NCBI RefSeq assembly: GCF_964204645.1
Contig: NC_134028.1
Span: 10,891,001 to 10,955,000 of the forward strand
Source: Tubulanus polymorphus
Lineage: Eukaryota > Nemertea > Palaeonemertea > Tubulaniformes > Tubulanidae
Direction of reading: 5' to 3'
Length of the DNA stretch: 64,000 bases
The notes under the pieces are model-generated. The model was given only the letters and a program-made list of their open reading frames with translations. It was not told where the DNA came from and ran no database searches. This document shows positions 24,749 through 36,500 of this stretch, piece after piece. The position numbers and the translations under genes are program-made. The number at the start of each line of letters is the position of its first letter. The first letter of the stretch is position 1.

Positions 24749-26215
24749 GTAAATTCCTTGTTTCTGAGTTGAAATCATCGCCCTTTTATTTCCGCAAGTG
24801 ACTTTTTAGGTATTTTCCGAGTTTCTGAGCTGAAATCATCGCCCTTTTAATTTCGCAAGTGACTTTTTAGGTAAATTCCGAGTTTCTGACCTGAAATCAT
24901 CGCCTTTTTAATTTCGCAAGTGACTTTTTAGGTAAATTCCGAGTTTCTGACCTGAAATCATCGCCCTTTTAATTTCGCAAGTGATTTTGTAGGTTAATTT
25001 CGAGTTTCTGAGCTGAAATGATCGCTCTTTTAATCTCGGAAGTGACTTTGTAGCTAAATTTCGAGTTTCTGACCTGAAATCATCGCCCTTTTAATTTCGC
25101 AAGTGACTTTTTAGGTAAATTCCGAGTTTCTGACCTGAAATCATCGCCCTTTTAATTCCGCAAACGACTTTTTAGGTAAATTCCGAGTTTCTGAGCCGAA
25201 ATCATCGCCCTTTTAATTTCGCAAGCGACTTTTAGGTAAATTCCGAGTTTCTGAGCCGAAATTTTCGCCCTTTTAATTTCGCAAGTGATTCTGTAGGTAA
25301 ATTCCGAGTTTCTGACCTGAAATCATCGCCCTTTTAATTTCGCAAGTGACTTTTTAGGTAAATTCCGAGTTTCTGACCTGAAATCATCGCCCTTTTAATT
25401 CCGCAAACGACTTTTTAGGTAAATTCCGAGTTTCTGAGCCGAAATCATCGCCCTTTTAATTTCGCTGCGACTTTTAGGTAAATTCCGAGTTTCTGAGCCG
25501 AAATTATCGCCCTTTTAATTTCGTTAGTGATTCTGTAGGTAAATTCCGAGTTTCTGAGCTGAAATGATCGCTCTTTTAATCTCGGAAGAGACTTTTAATG
25601 TATTTTCCGAGTTTTTGAGCCGAAATCATCGCCCTTTTAATTTCGCAAGCGACTTTTTAGGTATTTTCCGAGTTTCTGAGATGAAATCATCGCCCTTTTA
25701 ATTTCGCAAGCGACTTTTTAGGTAAATTCCTAGTTTCTGAGCCGAAATCATCGCCCTTTTAATTTCGCAAGCGACTTTTTAAGTAAATTCCTAGTTTCTG
25801 AGCCGAAATCATCGCCCTTTTAATTTCGCAAGCGACTTTAAGGTAAATTCCGAGTTACTGAGCCGAAATCATCGCCCTTTTAATTTCGCAGTGACAACCG
25901 GGATCACACACAACTCACCAGAACAACAATGGATTCTTTTCAAGAGAGCGATGTCACAACGCTACATTTCTGAAGTGAAATCATCGCATTTCACAAGTGA
26001 TTTAGGTAAATTCTGAGTTTCTGAGCTGAAATCATCTTTTTTTAATTTCGCAACTGACTTTTTAGGTAAATTCCGAGTTACTGTGAGCTGAAATCATTGC
26101 CCTTTTAATTTTAATTAAGTGATTTTGTTAGGTACATTCTGAGTTTCTGAGTTAATCATCGCCCTTTTTTCACGAGTGTCTGTGTAAATTTAGAGTCTCT
26201 GAGCTGGACATCACT
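24749..26215 (+). repeat. 61-bp tandem array, about 24 units, with higher-order repeats
   Basis: Units of about 61 bp read CGAGTTTCTGAGCTGAAATC, then ATCGCCCTTTTAATTTCGCA, then AGTGACTTTTTAGGTAAATTC. The core is regular from 24749 to about 25892. After a non-repeat break at about 25893-25963, degenerate units run to about 26215. Diagnostic variants (CGCAAACGAC, GAAATTTTCG, GATTCTGTAGG) recur in the same order at 25071-25294 and 25314-25536, a four-unit block of about 243 bp duplicated in tandem. A CTCTTTTAATCTCGG variant recurs about nine units apart (25018 and 25564). No ORF crosses it. Confidence 0.92.
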
Positions 26216-27040
26216 AGTTTAAGGGATTATTGGTAACTTTCGACTCGAGATCTAGAATCATTATAGTAAGTGATTTTCGAGGTTTATACCGTTTGTGAGC
26301 TAGGAATGATTACATTTTAACAAAAGGGAGTCGCTTGACGAAACTAAGACTAGGAATCAACTATCTTAGATTTCAAAAGTTATCTTGATCGCCATCGTAC
26401 GCCAAAATCTTTCCTCGTTTTAATCCGAGTGAAATAGGAATAAATTCCACTATTGCTATTTTCGGTATGATTCCAAGTCTGTGAGCTATTCAACTTAGGG
26501 AAAGTTGGACTTAAATGCCAATTCTAGGAAATTATCTGACCGCTGATTTTTGTCCCCGAAATGTTTGTATGATCGTCGAATTTATTCATCACATCGGCAT
26601 ACCAAGGACTGCAGTTGTCACCTTGTTGTGTTTTAATATGCAGTTGAGGTTCGGTCCATATTTACCGTCTGGATTATTTAGGAACGGTTTTATGATAAGC
26701 CAATAAGGAACTTCATGGTACAGGCTTACTAACGAGGATATCATCCACCCTCTAAGCAGTCTTTACTACGTGATACTAAACTATAAATACGTACTACTAA
26801 TACCGGTACCATTCTATTCTCAGAAGATTGATTTTTCAAAATCCCAATCACATCATAACTGGGAGATATAAATTGTATTAATTCCAACGAACGAATTGGC
26901 GGTTGCGGGGCCACCCAGCGTAGCAAAAATTCAAAAAACAATCGGATCCACCCGCTCGTAATGAATGATTTGGCTTCCGTTTATATAATTTCTTAATCTT
27001 CTACTTCATATGAATTATTTTTCTTCTTTTTCTGGAGAGA
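26216..27040. other. Spacer, decayed array remnants only
   Basis: Bases 26235-26340 still resemble the 61-bp unit (GTGATTTTCGAGGTTTATACC, GAGCTAGGAATGATTACATT). Beyond that nothing coding or repeated was seen. Confidence 0.4.
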
Positions 27041-27091
27041 ACGATGATTTGTTTGCGGGCCGGCGTAGGCGGCCCGCAAACAAATCATCGT
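27041..27091. repeat. Perfect hairpin, 22-bp arms, 7-nt loop
   Basis: Left arm 27041-27062 pairs without mismatch to 27070-27091. The arms contain CGATGATTTG and TTTGCGGGCC and are far more GC-rich than the flanks. No other copy was noticed in the window. Confidence 0.9.
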
Positions 27092-27162
27092 GCCACCTTT
27101 GAAATCTTCAATTTATAATAGTTTGAATACGGGGTGATTGCCACTTGGGTTGTGACAAAGAT

Positions 27163-27243
27163 AGAGACCGGTAACCAGTCTATAGACGGTCTTTCCTATA
27201 GTAGACTGGTTGCCTGTCCCATAGATAGACTGGTTGCCGGTCT
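27163..27243. repeat. Inverted repeat, AGAGACCGG type
   Basis: AGAGACCGGTAACCAGTCTA near 27163 pairs with TAGACTGGTTGCCGGTCTCT ending near 27243, with one or two mismatches. Partial relatives of the GGTTGCCTGTCCC core lie near 16335 and, inverted, near 30264-30320. It is probably a small non-autonomous element. Confidence 0.7.
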
Positions 27244-27325
27244 CTACCTTCAGTCATCCTCGCTTGCCAGGGGTCCAGTATCACTCCCGAACTCGCTTCC
27301 TCCAGCCCCCTGGCCTCACGAAGCG

Positions 27326-27577
27326 TGATTTCATTACTGGCGCTGTTGCGCATGACGTCATCGATTTGCGAAATACTTCCTTGTTCGGTAAAACGTTCGC
27401 TGATTGGTCCATTTAACGGGAAAACAAACAGAAGTCTACTGTCGGTTTGTTACAAGCGCTGTGATTGGTACGACCGGATTCTGGTCGGCTAGTAACGACT
27501 CCAACGACTCGTGAGGTCAAGGGGTTCAGGGGAACAGCTTTAGCGTAGTGGGTTCGAATCCCTTGACGGGTGAAGAT
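27326..27577 (+). repeat. Dispersed repeat family C, copy 1
   Basis: Matches 37858-38066, sharing GATTTCATTACTGGCGCT, GCGCATGACG, GTTCGCTGATTGG and GGTTTGTTACAAGCGCTGTG. Both copies end in GGTTCGAATCCCTTGACGGG-type sequence plus GAAGATG. That end resembles a tRNA T-arm (B box), but an A-box-like word sits directly next to it, so it is not a functional tRNA promoter layout. Confidence 0.65.
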
Positions 27578-27596
27578 GACCTTCAGTTAGAGACCA

Positions 27597-27706
27597 TCCT
27601 CGCTTGCCAGTGGTCCGGTATCACTCCCGCCCTCGCTTCCACCAGTTCGGCGAACAGCTTTAGCGTAGTGGTTCGAATCCCTTGACGGGTGAAGATGGTT
27701 AGAGAC
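27597..27706 (+). repeat. Short 105-bp element starting CATCCTCGC and ending GAAGATG
   Basis: A unit running from CATCCTCGCTTGCCAG to TTGACGGGTGAAGATG occurs here and at about 30129-30236. Its first half also occurs near 27250 and, inverted, at 29358-29413. The ends form a short imperfect inverted repeat. It is likely a tiny non-autonomous element. Confidence 0.65.
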
Positions 27707-27709
27707 CGG

Positions 27710-29015
27710 TTGATCCCATCTGTCAAACATGTCAGTATCGAGTTACTTCCGGGTTAAAATGGCGTCTCATCGAATAAGCGAAACTAAGAGTAATATCAAA
27801 ATCGCACTGATTACAGTAAATCAGCTGATAATCTATGAATCATAAATGTAATCACCTAACAAACGGACATTTAAAGACCGAAGAAAGGCATTAATTGCTG
27901 TGAGTATCGAATAAATCCGCTGATATCACTCGGAATTCAAATAGACACGACTGAATTGATACTTATTAATTTTGTAGGTTAGGAAAAGGGATCAGCTGTG
28001 ACAGTCATTCTGAGGGAACTTGGCTGGAAGGGCGACATGGTTTCTTTGTCAACCATATGTAAAATATATTCACCCAATTGTTGTGTTTCTGATGATGTGA
28101 AAATGACATCTGAATGACGTCTGAATAAAGTTTACAATAGTTGAACTCCTTGTCAGTTTTTTGATATCAGATATTTGGATCCAACGCGGCATCTCTACAT
28201 ATATTCCTGATGATACAGACTGCAAGTTTGGATAGACCAGTAATTCAGATCAACTGGATATTTGCAATATTTTCCTCTCCTCATGGACCATACATGATTT
28301 TTGCTAGAAATTGAGTAAAAAATCCATCACGACAAACTCTTTTTTACTGGCAATTCTATATTTATTGTCCACTTTCTAGTACAAAATCTTATTCAGGATG
28401 CCGGACAAGACGGTGACAAACGTATTCTGTGACATAGCAAATTGTGTGACAACAGAATGACACTGATATCTCTAACTTAACTCGAATCACAAAGACCAAG
28501 TCTTGTCCAGAAAGTAGGCCTAAATCCAATCTCAATTCAAATTGCATGCTCGCTCGTGTAGTTATTAATGAATTCCAGCTCTTTAAACCTCATCACTGTA
28601 TCAGAATCCAGGAGTTTCACACCACTTGTTATTTGGAATCTAATTTCATGGTGATTAATGCTGGATTCGTTAATCTCTTTGATTCGTGATTAAGGTTACT
28701 TTCTGAAATTAAACCAATATACATATACTAACAATTAAACCTGGATTGACTTTTCAATTCATGTTTCATCCGTTTTTCAAACTTACCATGAATATAACAA
28801 CAATTCATTCTGTGCATGTTGAGCTCATTCAATTTCTTCTTCCGTTTACTGTCAGCATCAACTTGTTGATACGTATAACTTCTAATTCTTCAGAAAACCT
28901 GAGGTATCTCAGAAAATCAACATCAGAACACACACAATGACCTACAATAGACAATCAACAGAATATTTGTAAATAAGTAGTCATTTACTGTTCACAAGTT
29001 TTAAAAGACATTTAA
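27710..29015. other. Intergenic DNA, no gene seen
   Basis: AT-rich. The longest ORF (28746-28940) has no motif and no repeat partner. Nothing else could be supported. Confidence 0.4.
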
Positions 29016-29301
29016 CCCTTTCAGTGCGTACACCGCAGTGCAGTGTACGAATCAGTGATGGATTTTGCTAGTACACCGCATTGCAGTGTATCGATTTAAT
29101 TAGTAATTACTAATTATCTCACATGAAAGATGGCAGCACCTGTCAAACATAGTGAAATATTAGTAACTAACGATATACCGCGCCAGGGTGTAGACACACT
29201 ATAGTGCTATTCCCGTTATTCAACACACTAGGGTGGAATTTTTCAGAATTTTCAAATTATCTTCAGCGCCATAGGGTATTATTCAGCCAGCACTGAAAGG
29301 G
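29016..29301. mobile_element. 286-bp TTAA-flanked MITE (piggyBac- or Kolobok-like)
   Basis: The element is bounded by TTAA on both sides (29012-29015 and 29302-29305). Its inverted ends are CCCTTTCAGTG and CACTGAAAGGG. TTAA target duplications and CCCT-type ends fit piggyBac-like elements, though Kolobok also duplicates TTAA. The interior holds repeated ACACCGCA/TGCAGTGTA words. A diverged inverted relative lies at about 51905-52115. Confidence 0.8.
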
Positions 29302-29357
29302 TTAAGACTAAGTGAAGTTACCTGTAGTGTCGGCTAATATTTTCACCACACTGAATT

Positions 29358-29413
29358 GACTGGTGGAAGCGAGTTCGGGAGTGATACCGGACCCCTGGCA
29401 AGCGAGGATGGCT
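29358..29413 (-). repeat. Inverted partial copy of the 105-bp element
   Basis: CTGGTGGAAGCGAGTTCGGG to GCAAGCGAGGATG is the reverse complement of the first half of the units at 27597 and 30129. It faces the 27597 copy across 1.7 kb. I cannot tell whether this marks one larger element or two insertions. Confidence 0.6.
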
Positions 29414-30128
29414 CTTGGAGTAATCAGTCGGATTACTCCAAGGTGGTCTGAATCGAATTCTATGACTGTAATAATGCTTCAAGAAGAAAAATAAAAAATG
29501 TTTTGTTTCGTCTTTTATGTTTTTTTTCCTGAAATCTCTAATGATGTTGGTTCATAATAGTAAAATAGGACAGGGCTTTGAATTGATATTTTTCTTAAGC
29601 AGATTTGAAGCTAGAGTTTCACGTATCATACTAAATTTAAGACGAATTGAAGAACTTTCGATCATATTGGAGTTCAACTGTGTTAAACTGGTATGACTGT
29701 AATAACAAAACACGTCTTCATTCATCCTTCAATTTGATGATTGGATCCCAGGAGAAAGGCTCCATATAATTAGATCACTAGCCTACTAGAGTTGTATTTG
29801 ATTTTATCGTTAGGCCTATAAGTCGACCTTGCAAGAAAGTTATGTAAGTAAATAATCCATTTTGTTTATTTACATACCAGTGGATGTTCCTTTTTGAATA
29901 ATGTTGAATAAAAAATCATCAAAAGATGATAACGGAGGAAGATTGCGGCAATTTGTTTATGATTATGCAATCCGGCGCACAGAATTGTTTAAATAAAGTA
30001 TTTGTATTTGAATTTGTTCCCCTCATCACGCACGCATGTGGTTATGTTATTATTTATGTATGACGTCATCGACAAACTCGTCTTTGAACTAATGACGACT
30101 GTGTTAAACCTGTCCTATTCTGACTGCG

Positions 30129-30236
30129 AACATCCTCGCTTGCCAGGGATCCGGTATCACTCCCGAACTCGCTTCCACCAGCTTCGGGAAACGCCTTTAG
30201 CGTAGTAGGTTCGAATCCCTTGACGGGTGAAGATGG
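30129..30236 (+). repeat. Copy of the 105-bp CATCCTCGC element
   Basis: Near-identical to 27597-27706 apart from a few substitutions. It ends in GGTTCGAATCCCTTGACGGG and GAAGATG, and lies about 280 bp upstream of the eIF4E start codon. Confidence 0.65.
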
Positions 30237-30469
30237 ACTGCGAATGCAGTTGGCGCAGAATCGGACAGGCGACCAGTCTATATACCAAATTGAATGGGAC
30301 AGGTAACCAGTCTAAAGCAGTTTAGACATTTAATTTGTAATTTCAGAATTTTTTCTTAAACGAGCAAGTCTTAAGTGCTGTTGCAAAATTTTATCCAGTC
30401 GATGATTCATTTAAGGTTTAATCTTATTTAAAAAAGCTACTTTATAGCCTCGCTTTCACACGCCGGCAA

Positions 30470-30475
30470 CACGTG
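30470..30475 (+). promoter_or_regulatory. CACGTG E-box upstream of the eIF4E start codon
   Basis: A canonical E-box 37 bp before the putative eIF4E start. Vertebrate eIF4E is a known Myc target through CACGTG sites near its promoter, so the position is suggestive. No TATA box was evident, and the transcription start is unknown. Confidence 0.4.
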
Positions 30476-30511
30476 ATTGTTAGCCATATTGAATAGGATT
30501 AAAAACGAAAC

Positions 30512-33500
30512 ATGATGGCTTGCGAGCAACTTCATGAAATAGAAGAATCGAAAACTGAGGTAATTTCACTGTGAGACGACTCGACGTCGCCATTTGTAGG
30601 CAAAATAAAGTCTTCTTGACGGTTATGAGGAGTGTCGACGTTGAGGAGTACAGCGACCCGGTGTATTTGATAAAGCTTTCTACATTCTTGGCCGTGTCCA
30701 GTATGTAATTAGTAATATAGTACGTCTAATGTCTATTTCAACCTGACTTGAGAGCATACAGGGTGGCCTAGCTCAGTCAGTTGTGGTGGTACATACCTGA
30801 TTAAAGTCTTATTAGGACCAGAATGCATTGGCAGTCGACCTAAATCATCATTTTTTAATCCATTTGAAACTGTATTGAAGGATATCCAAAAATCTGCATT
30901 GAGAGGGGTTCCTGAGCCTGAGGCTGAGTCGAGAGAAAACTGAAAAGAGACTCCAATATCCATGATTTGAAAGTTTAACAATATGTCTCCATGCCTACCA
31001 ACTGAAATTTGATATGTAGGCATGGAAACATATTGTTAAACTTTCAAATCATGGAGTCTCTTTTCTCTCGACTAAGCCTCCAGGCTCAGGAACCCCTCTC
31101 AATGCAGATTTTTGGATATCCTTCAATACAGTTTCAAATGGATTAAAAAATGATGATTTAGGTCGACTGCCCGTCCTTTCTAGTCCTATTAAGACCTTTA
31201 TCAGGTATGTACAACCAAAAATGAGTGAGCTAGGCCACCCGGAATGCTCTCAAGTCAGGTTGAAATAGACATTAGTAGGTCTGGTATGGTAGGAACCTTT
31301 GTTTTTGGCTGATTCTGCCGTCAGTTGGAATTGACATCCCCTCTAGGGCTCTACTAAATACAACCGAACTGTCATTCATTAGGGGGCACAGCCCTATAGA
31401 AAGGCTAAAATTCAACAATTTTTTTTAATTTTGGGGAAATGTTTTGCTTCATCTTCATCATCCTCTAATAATACGACCATCCTCCCCCAGCAGGGATTCG
31501 AACCTTATGGCATCGAGATTGCCACGGTATGAAACTCTGCTGCCACACTAAACCGAGTGCGCAGCTTAGTTAGATATGTCATTATCATCCGCCAATCAGA
31601 TATCCCATTTTATTTCGGCATGGTTTTCCCATTTATAGTTCTTCGTGAAATTTACCTCGGCAATCATAGGCCTACAACCGAGCAATCTGAATCGGTCATC
31701 CTTATTACCGAGATGACGTATTTTACCGAGATGAACCAAGATCAACCGAGATGAAATTAAATATAACATATTTATTTATTCCTTATCGATTTTAACACTT
31801 GAAATCATATTACATCAGTAATAAATGCCTGCTGGAGTTATATTTTACATATTTTGTCGGATATTTTTGTAGAAAAATAACTTTTAACTTAACCGAGATG
31901 AGATCGTCGATCAATCAAATTCAATGAAATTTTATTGCTAACCAAGTTTACGTATTTGAAGTCAAAATTTTTTTAAATAAAGAAATATGTGAAATATGAC
32001 TCTAGAAGGTATTTATTACTGATATAACATGATTTCAAGTGTTAAAATCGATAAGGAATAAATAAATATGTTATATTTAATTCCATCTCGGTAAAATACG
32101 AATATAATATAGGCCTATCAATAGGGAAACTATTATTCTGAATTTTCCCAAAGTTCGATTGAAATCGGATGACAATTCCCACAGATATATATAAGTTTCT
32201 TTTCTGCTTTCTATTGTTTCTTAACCAAGAAATTGATCATTTGGTCACCATTTTGACCTTATGACCTTTAGTTCATTTCCTAATGAAGACTAAATGGCTG
32301 CGAAGTGCGATTTTCAGCCGACAAATTCCATCATAACTTTTGAACGGCTTGACCGATTTTAGTTCTGTAAATTGCTATCATCTTATTTTAAACCCTTCTT
32401 TCATTTTAGCCCACTTGGGACTTAAGTCCCAGCGGGCTATTGCGTTCACTTTTCGTCCGTCCGTCCGTAGATGGAATCCAGTTATTTTGGGAAGTTTTGA
32501 AGACGCTTCAATGTAATGTCTTGATATTTGGGTTACACTTGTATCTACCCTAGACACATCTTCAGCCCAAAAACTGGCCCTGTCAGAATCAAGATGGCCG
32601 ACTGGCAGCCATTGTTGTTCACCAAAATCAGCACTTTTTACACATTTTTGAAGTTTTTGAGGGAAATTTTGAAGACGCTTTGATTAATTACCTTGATCTT
32701 TTGTATATATTTGATCCCCCAAGGGCCCATCAGCATGAGAAAAATTGGGTCAATCGGACTCGAGATGGTCGTCCTATGACCTTTTTATTGCCCAAAAATG
32801 TCAATTTTGGCCGGAATTCTGGGTCCTGTAGCTTGCTACTGGTTTGCCATTTCTCTTTGCAATTTGTGATGGGTATTCTTTGGAAAGGGATGTTTTATAC
32901 CTGAGACAGGTATTTTTGATCAGCCAATTATGACACAATTGGCGGCCATCTTGGTGTCATCAGCACTCATTGGTAGGTGGGAAAAAGTTTTTCCACATTA
33001 TATTGATACCTAAGCATACTGTGTCACTACAATCAATTGGAAAGTTGTAGCCCATAACGTGTTCTATGATTTTGGTGAATTTCAAGGTCATTGGTTTTTT
33101 GGATATGGCCACCAGGGGGCGTTGAATAATACAATAACTTAGTGTTTCTATTTTATATTTGTACCCATGCATATTTTGTTACCACAATCAATTGCAAAGT
33201 TGTAGCTCATGACATCGTCTTTGATTGTGGTGAGTTTTGAGGACATTAGTTATTCTATATGGTCACCAGGTTGAATAGTAGAATAACTTAGTATTTCCTT
33301 ATTAGATTGGTACCTAGGCATATTTTGTTATCATGATCAATTGCATGTTATCATGATCAATTGCAAAGTTGTAGTTCATGACATGTTCTATGAATGTGGT
33401 GAGTTTCAAGATCATTGGGTTTTGGATGTCACCAGGGGGCGTTGAATAGTAAAGTAACTTAGTATTTCCATATTAAATTGGTAACGAGGCATATTTTGTT

Positions 33501-36500
33501 ATCACAATCAATAACAAAATCGTAGCTGCTGACATGTTCTATGATTGTGGTGGGTTTCAAGGTCATTGGTTTTTTTATATAGTCACCAGGGGTGTTGAAT
33601 ATTAAAATTGTTAGATTGTTCAGCATTTGAAACCACTTCCCAAGTGGGCATGGTGTCCCTGGACCCCTAGTTTAAATTGTTTCTATAGTGTTTTTGAAAA
33701 TTTTCACTTGAAAACCCTAACCTTGTTGACTTTGGAATTATATTTTTAGCCCACTTGGAACTTTAGTCCCAGCGGGCTATTGCGTTCACTTTTCATCCAT
33801 CTGTCCATCCGTCCGTTCGTCTGTAAACGGAATCAAGTTATTTATGGAAGTTTTGAAAACGCTTCAATGTAATGTCTTTATATTTGTGTTACAACTTCCC
33901 TAGACACATCTTCAGCCCAAAAACTGAAGCCCAGAACAGATACTATTCAAATGTTTTGAGTCAGTACGATCATCAACCAATGAATGCAGCATGAATTCAT
34001 AATCCAAAATAGATTCAGCTCTGAATCAATAATTAGCCTAACTTCCATTTGAGTATAGAACAGTCAGTTTAAGGTGAGTTGATGGTGTTTTAAAGGGGCT
34101 GAAATAGATGCTCAAAGCCTCGACGAAAATTTGCCTTATGCAGTTTCACCACATTGTTTGAGGAACCTGGACCCCTAGTTAGCATTCCTCTGACTGACTT
34201 TGCTGCTCTATTTTCAGGGCGAAGCTGAAGATTCTTCTTCCTCTGCCTGTGCTGTTATGGACCCTGAGTTTTTGATGAAACATCCGTTACAACACAAATG
34301 GGCTTTATGGTTTTTCAAGAACGACAGAACTAAAGATTGGACGTCTAATTTAAAACTCATAACTAGTTTCGATACAGTTGAAGATTTTTGGGGGTGTGTA
34401 GGCCCTATTCGTTTAACAATGCAAACATTCAAATCAAACTTTACTATGATATTTCATGTAAGTTTTTTTTTTTTTAATTGAAGACTCATTTCAATTTTAG
34501 ATTATTTAACCATGTTCAACCTGCTAGCAAACTGCCGTCTGGATGTGATTATTCATTGTTCAAGGTAATATCTCCAATCCCAACTGCCTCTCAGTTCTCT
34601 TACTTTCCTCTCCCATTTACTCTCACCCTCACCTTTTCCGTTTTAATGGGCTTGCTTACAAGGCGATTATTGCTATAACTAGCTTGACTTTTTAGCTTGG
34701 AAACATTGAAGTTACAGACTTCATAGGTGCTCAAAGTTTCACAAATTTTATTCAGTTATATTAGCAAGCTCCCTTCCATTCATTGGTAGCTTTTTGTGGT
34801 ATAATTAGAATGAAATCAGACTTTTTTAGTTTACCTTTGTCAGCAGTATGAGGTTGGCTTTGAGCCAATTCATGTAAAATCGCGGTACGTTTTTTTATGT
34901 GAGCCTTTTTTCATTGGTTCTCTGGTTAAACAACGTATAATGGATGCGATTGAAGACATGACGAACCTCCATCGATGGCATGGTCAACTTTGTTTAAATT
35001 CAAAGAAAAACTGATTTTGGCGGGAAAATTCTTAGCTCTTGCGTATAAAATTGCAATGAACTCGATTGGGGGCGTCGTCGGCGCTATTGCACTTTCGTAC
35101 CCCTCTCCCAAAAATTTTTATTTCAGCATACTTATTAACAGGGAGGTTTAGGGATTCAAAATCAGTGACTTTAGACCCAAAAAGCTTACTTTTTCTAGGT
35201 TAAAATTTGTTATTTTGGGCCCTTAATCGCGTGTAAATTCGCCGATTCGCGACGTCAACAATGCCATATTGGATGTCAATCAAAGTTCTAACCCTCCACT
35301 GAAATGTCATGACATAAAAACTTAGCAAAAACCATGTTTTCAAACATAACCATCTCTGAAAATGACGCGTATGTTTGCATTATTTTCATACTTAGCTATT
35401 GATTTAAAGATGTTCTGATGAAGAAAAGTTATATGCCGAAAAACGAAATTTTGTCAATTCAATTAAATTTATTGACATATATTTATTCAGATGTTTTTAG
35501 GTGGTAATTAGTGCGGAAACATGGCTGACCCGTCGGTTTGAATCGAGGAAATCAGCCCCAAATTATCAGAATTTTGGCTTGGAAAAAAAAAAATTTTTGT
35601 CAAAAGTAATTTATTTTGGCTCTACAAACCTCCCTGATTAATAATATACAGAAATAGAAATTTTTGGGAGGGGGTACGAAAGTGCTATAGCGCCACCGCG
35701 TCTCTACAAGTGAATGTGATAGGCTGTTTTTGGGAATACGCGGAAGTCGGTGTTACTAAAATAATTATGGGAAAGCCATTAATGGCGAACGTTTCATTGG
35801 ACTTGGTGTCGTAATGTGCGAATTTTAAAATGCTCATTGCTGGTGAGAATATAATTATTTCACATATCACCATAGGTATTGTTTCATTTTATTACCCGGT
35901 GATTGTGTTGATTGAGATTGAAGTGAAGCGAACGCTCACTACACCAGGCCTCCACGTGCGCGGGAGTGCTAAACATTAGACTGTTGCACACGCAAACACA
36001 CGCTCATACAGACTACTATATGGTGATGCTGTAACATGCTTGGCGTGTGCACGTTTGGTATGATAACAGGCTGAACAATCGTCGTAGCAGAAGATGAGCG
36101 CTGTGTTTTCTGTTTGATAGAATTTGTAATGAATAGTAATTTCTTGTGACCTGAAAATACTAAGCAGCAAACTATAGGTATAGGTCGAGGTCTGAATATT
36201 GTAGTGGTAAATTCCAGGATTTAAATCGATCTAATACTACGCTCCGGTGTTTTAGCTTCTGCGGCCATACATTGGAAGAGGTTTCGTTTCCAAGACTCAA
36301 TATTCAGCAACCCGCTGATATGTGACATCATATGAATTTTAGGCCAAAAAAAAAAGATGTCTTGTTTCTCATGATTTTGAAGTCCCGCCCGCATTTGAAA
36401 AATCATCGGCAAATTAGCGATGAAAATAAAGTCCGCCCTCCCGCATCATAGCTCGAAAATAAATTTGTTTTTAATAAAAATTAAAATCCGCCCGCCCGCA

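Noticed and set aside
24749-26215. CRISPR-like array
   Set aside because: The 61-bp units are contiguous with no unique spacers, and the setting is a eukaryotic genome. It is a minisatellite.
27540-27577. tRNA gene suggested by GGTTCGAATCCC
   Set aside because: The A-box-like word touches the B box with no room for D and anticodon arms, and no acceptor stem pairs. It is part of repeat family C.
34200-34481. 93-codon ORF taken as a complete gene
   Set aside because: Only 34218-34393 is coding, as eIF4E exon 2. The ends of the ORF are intron sequence.
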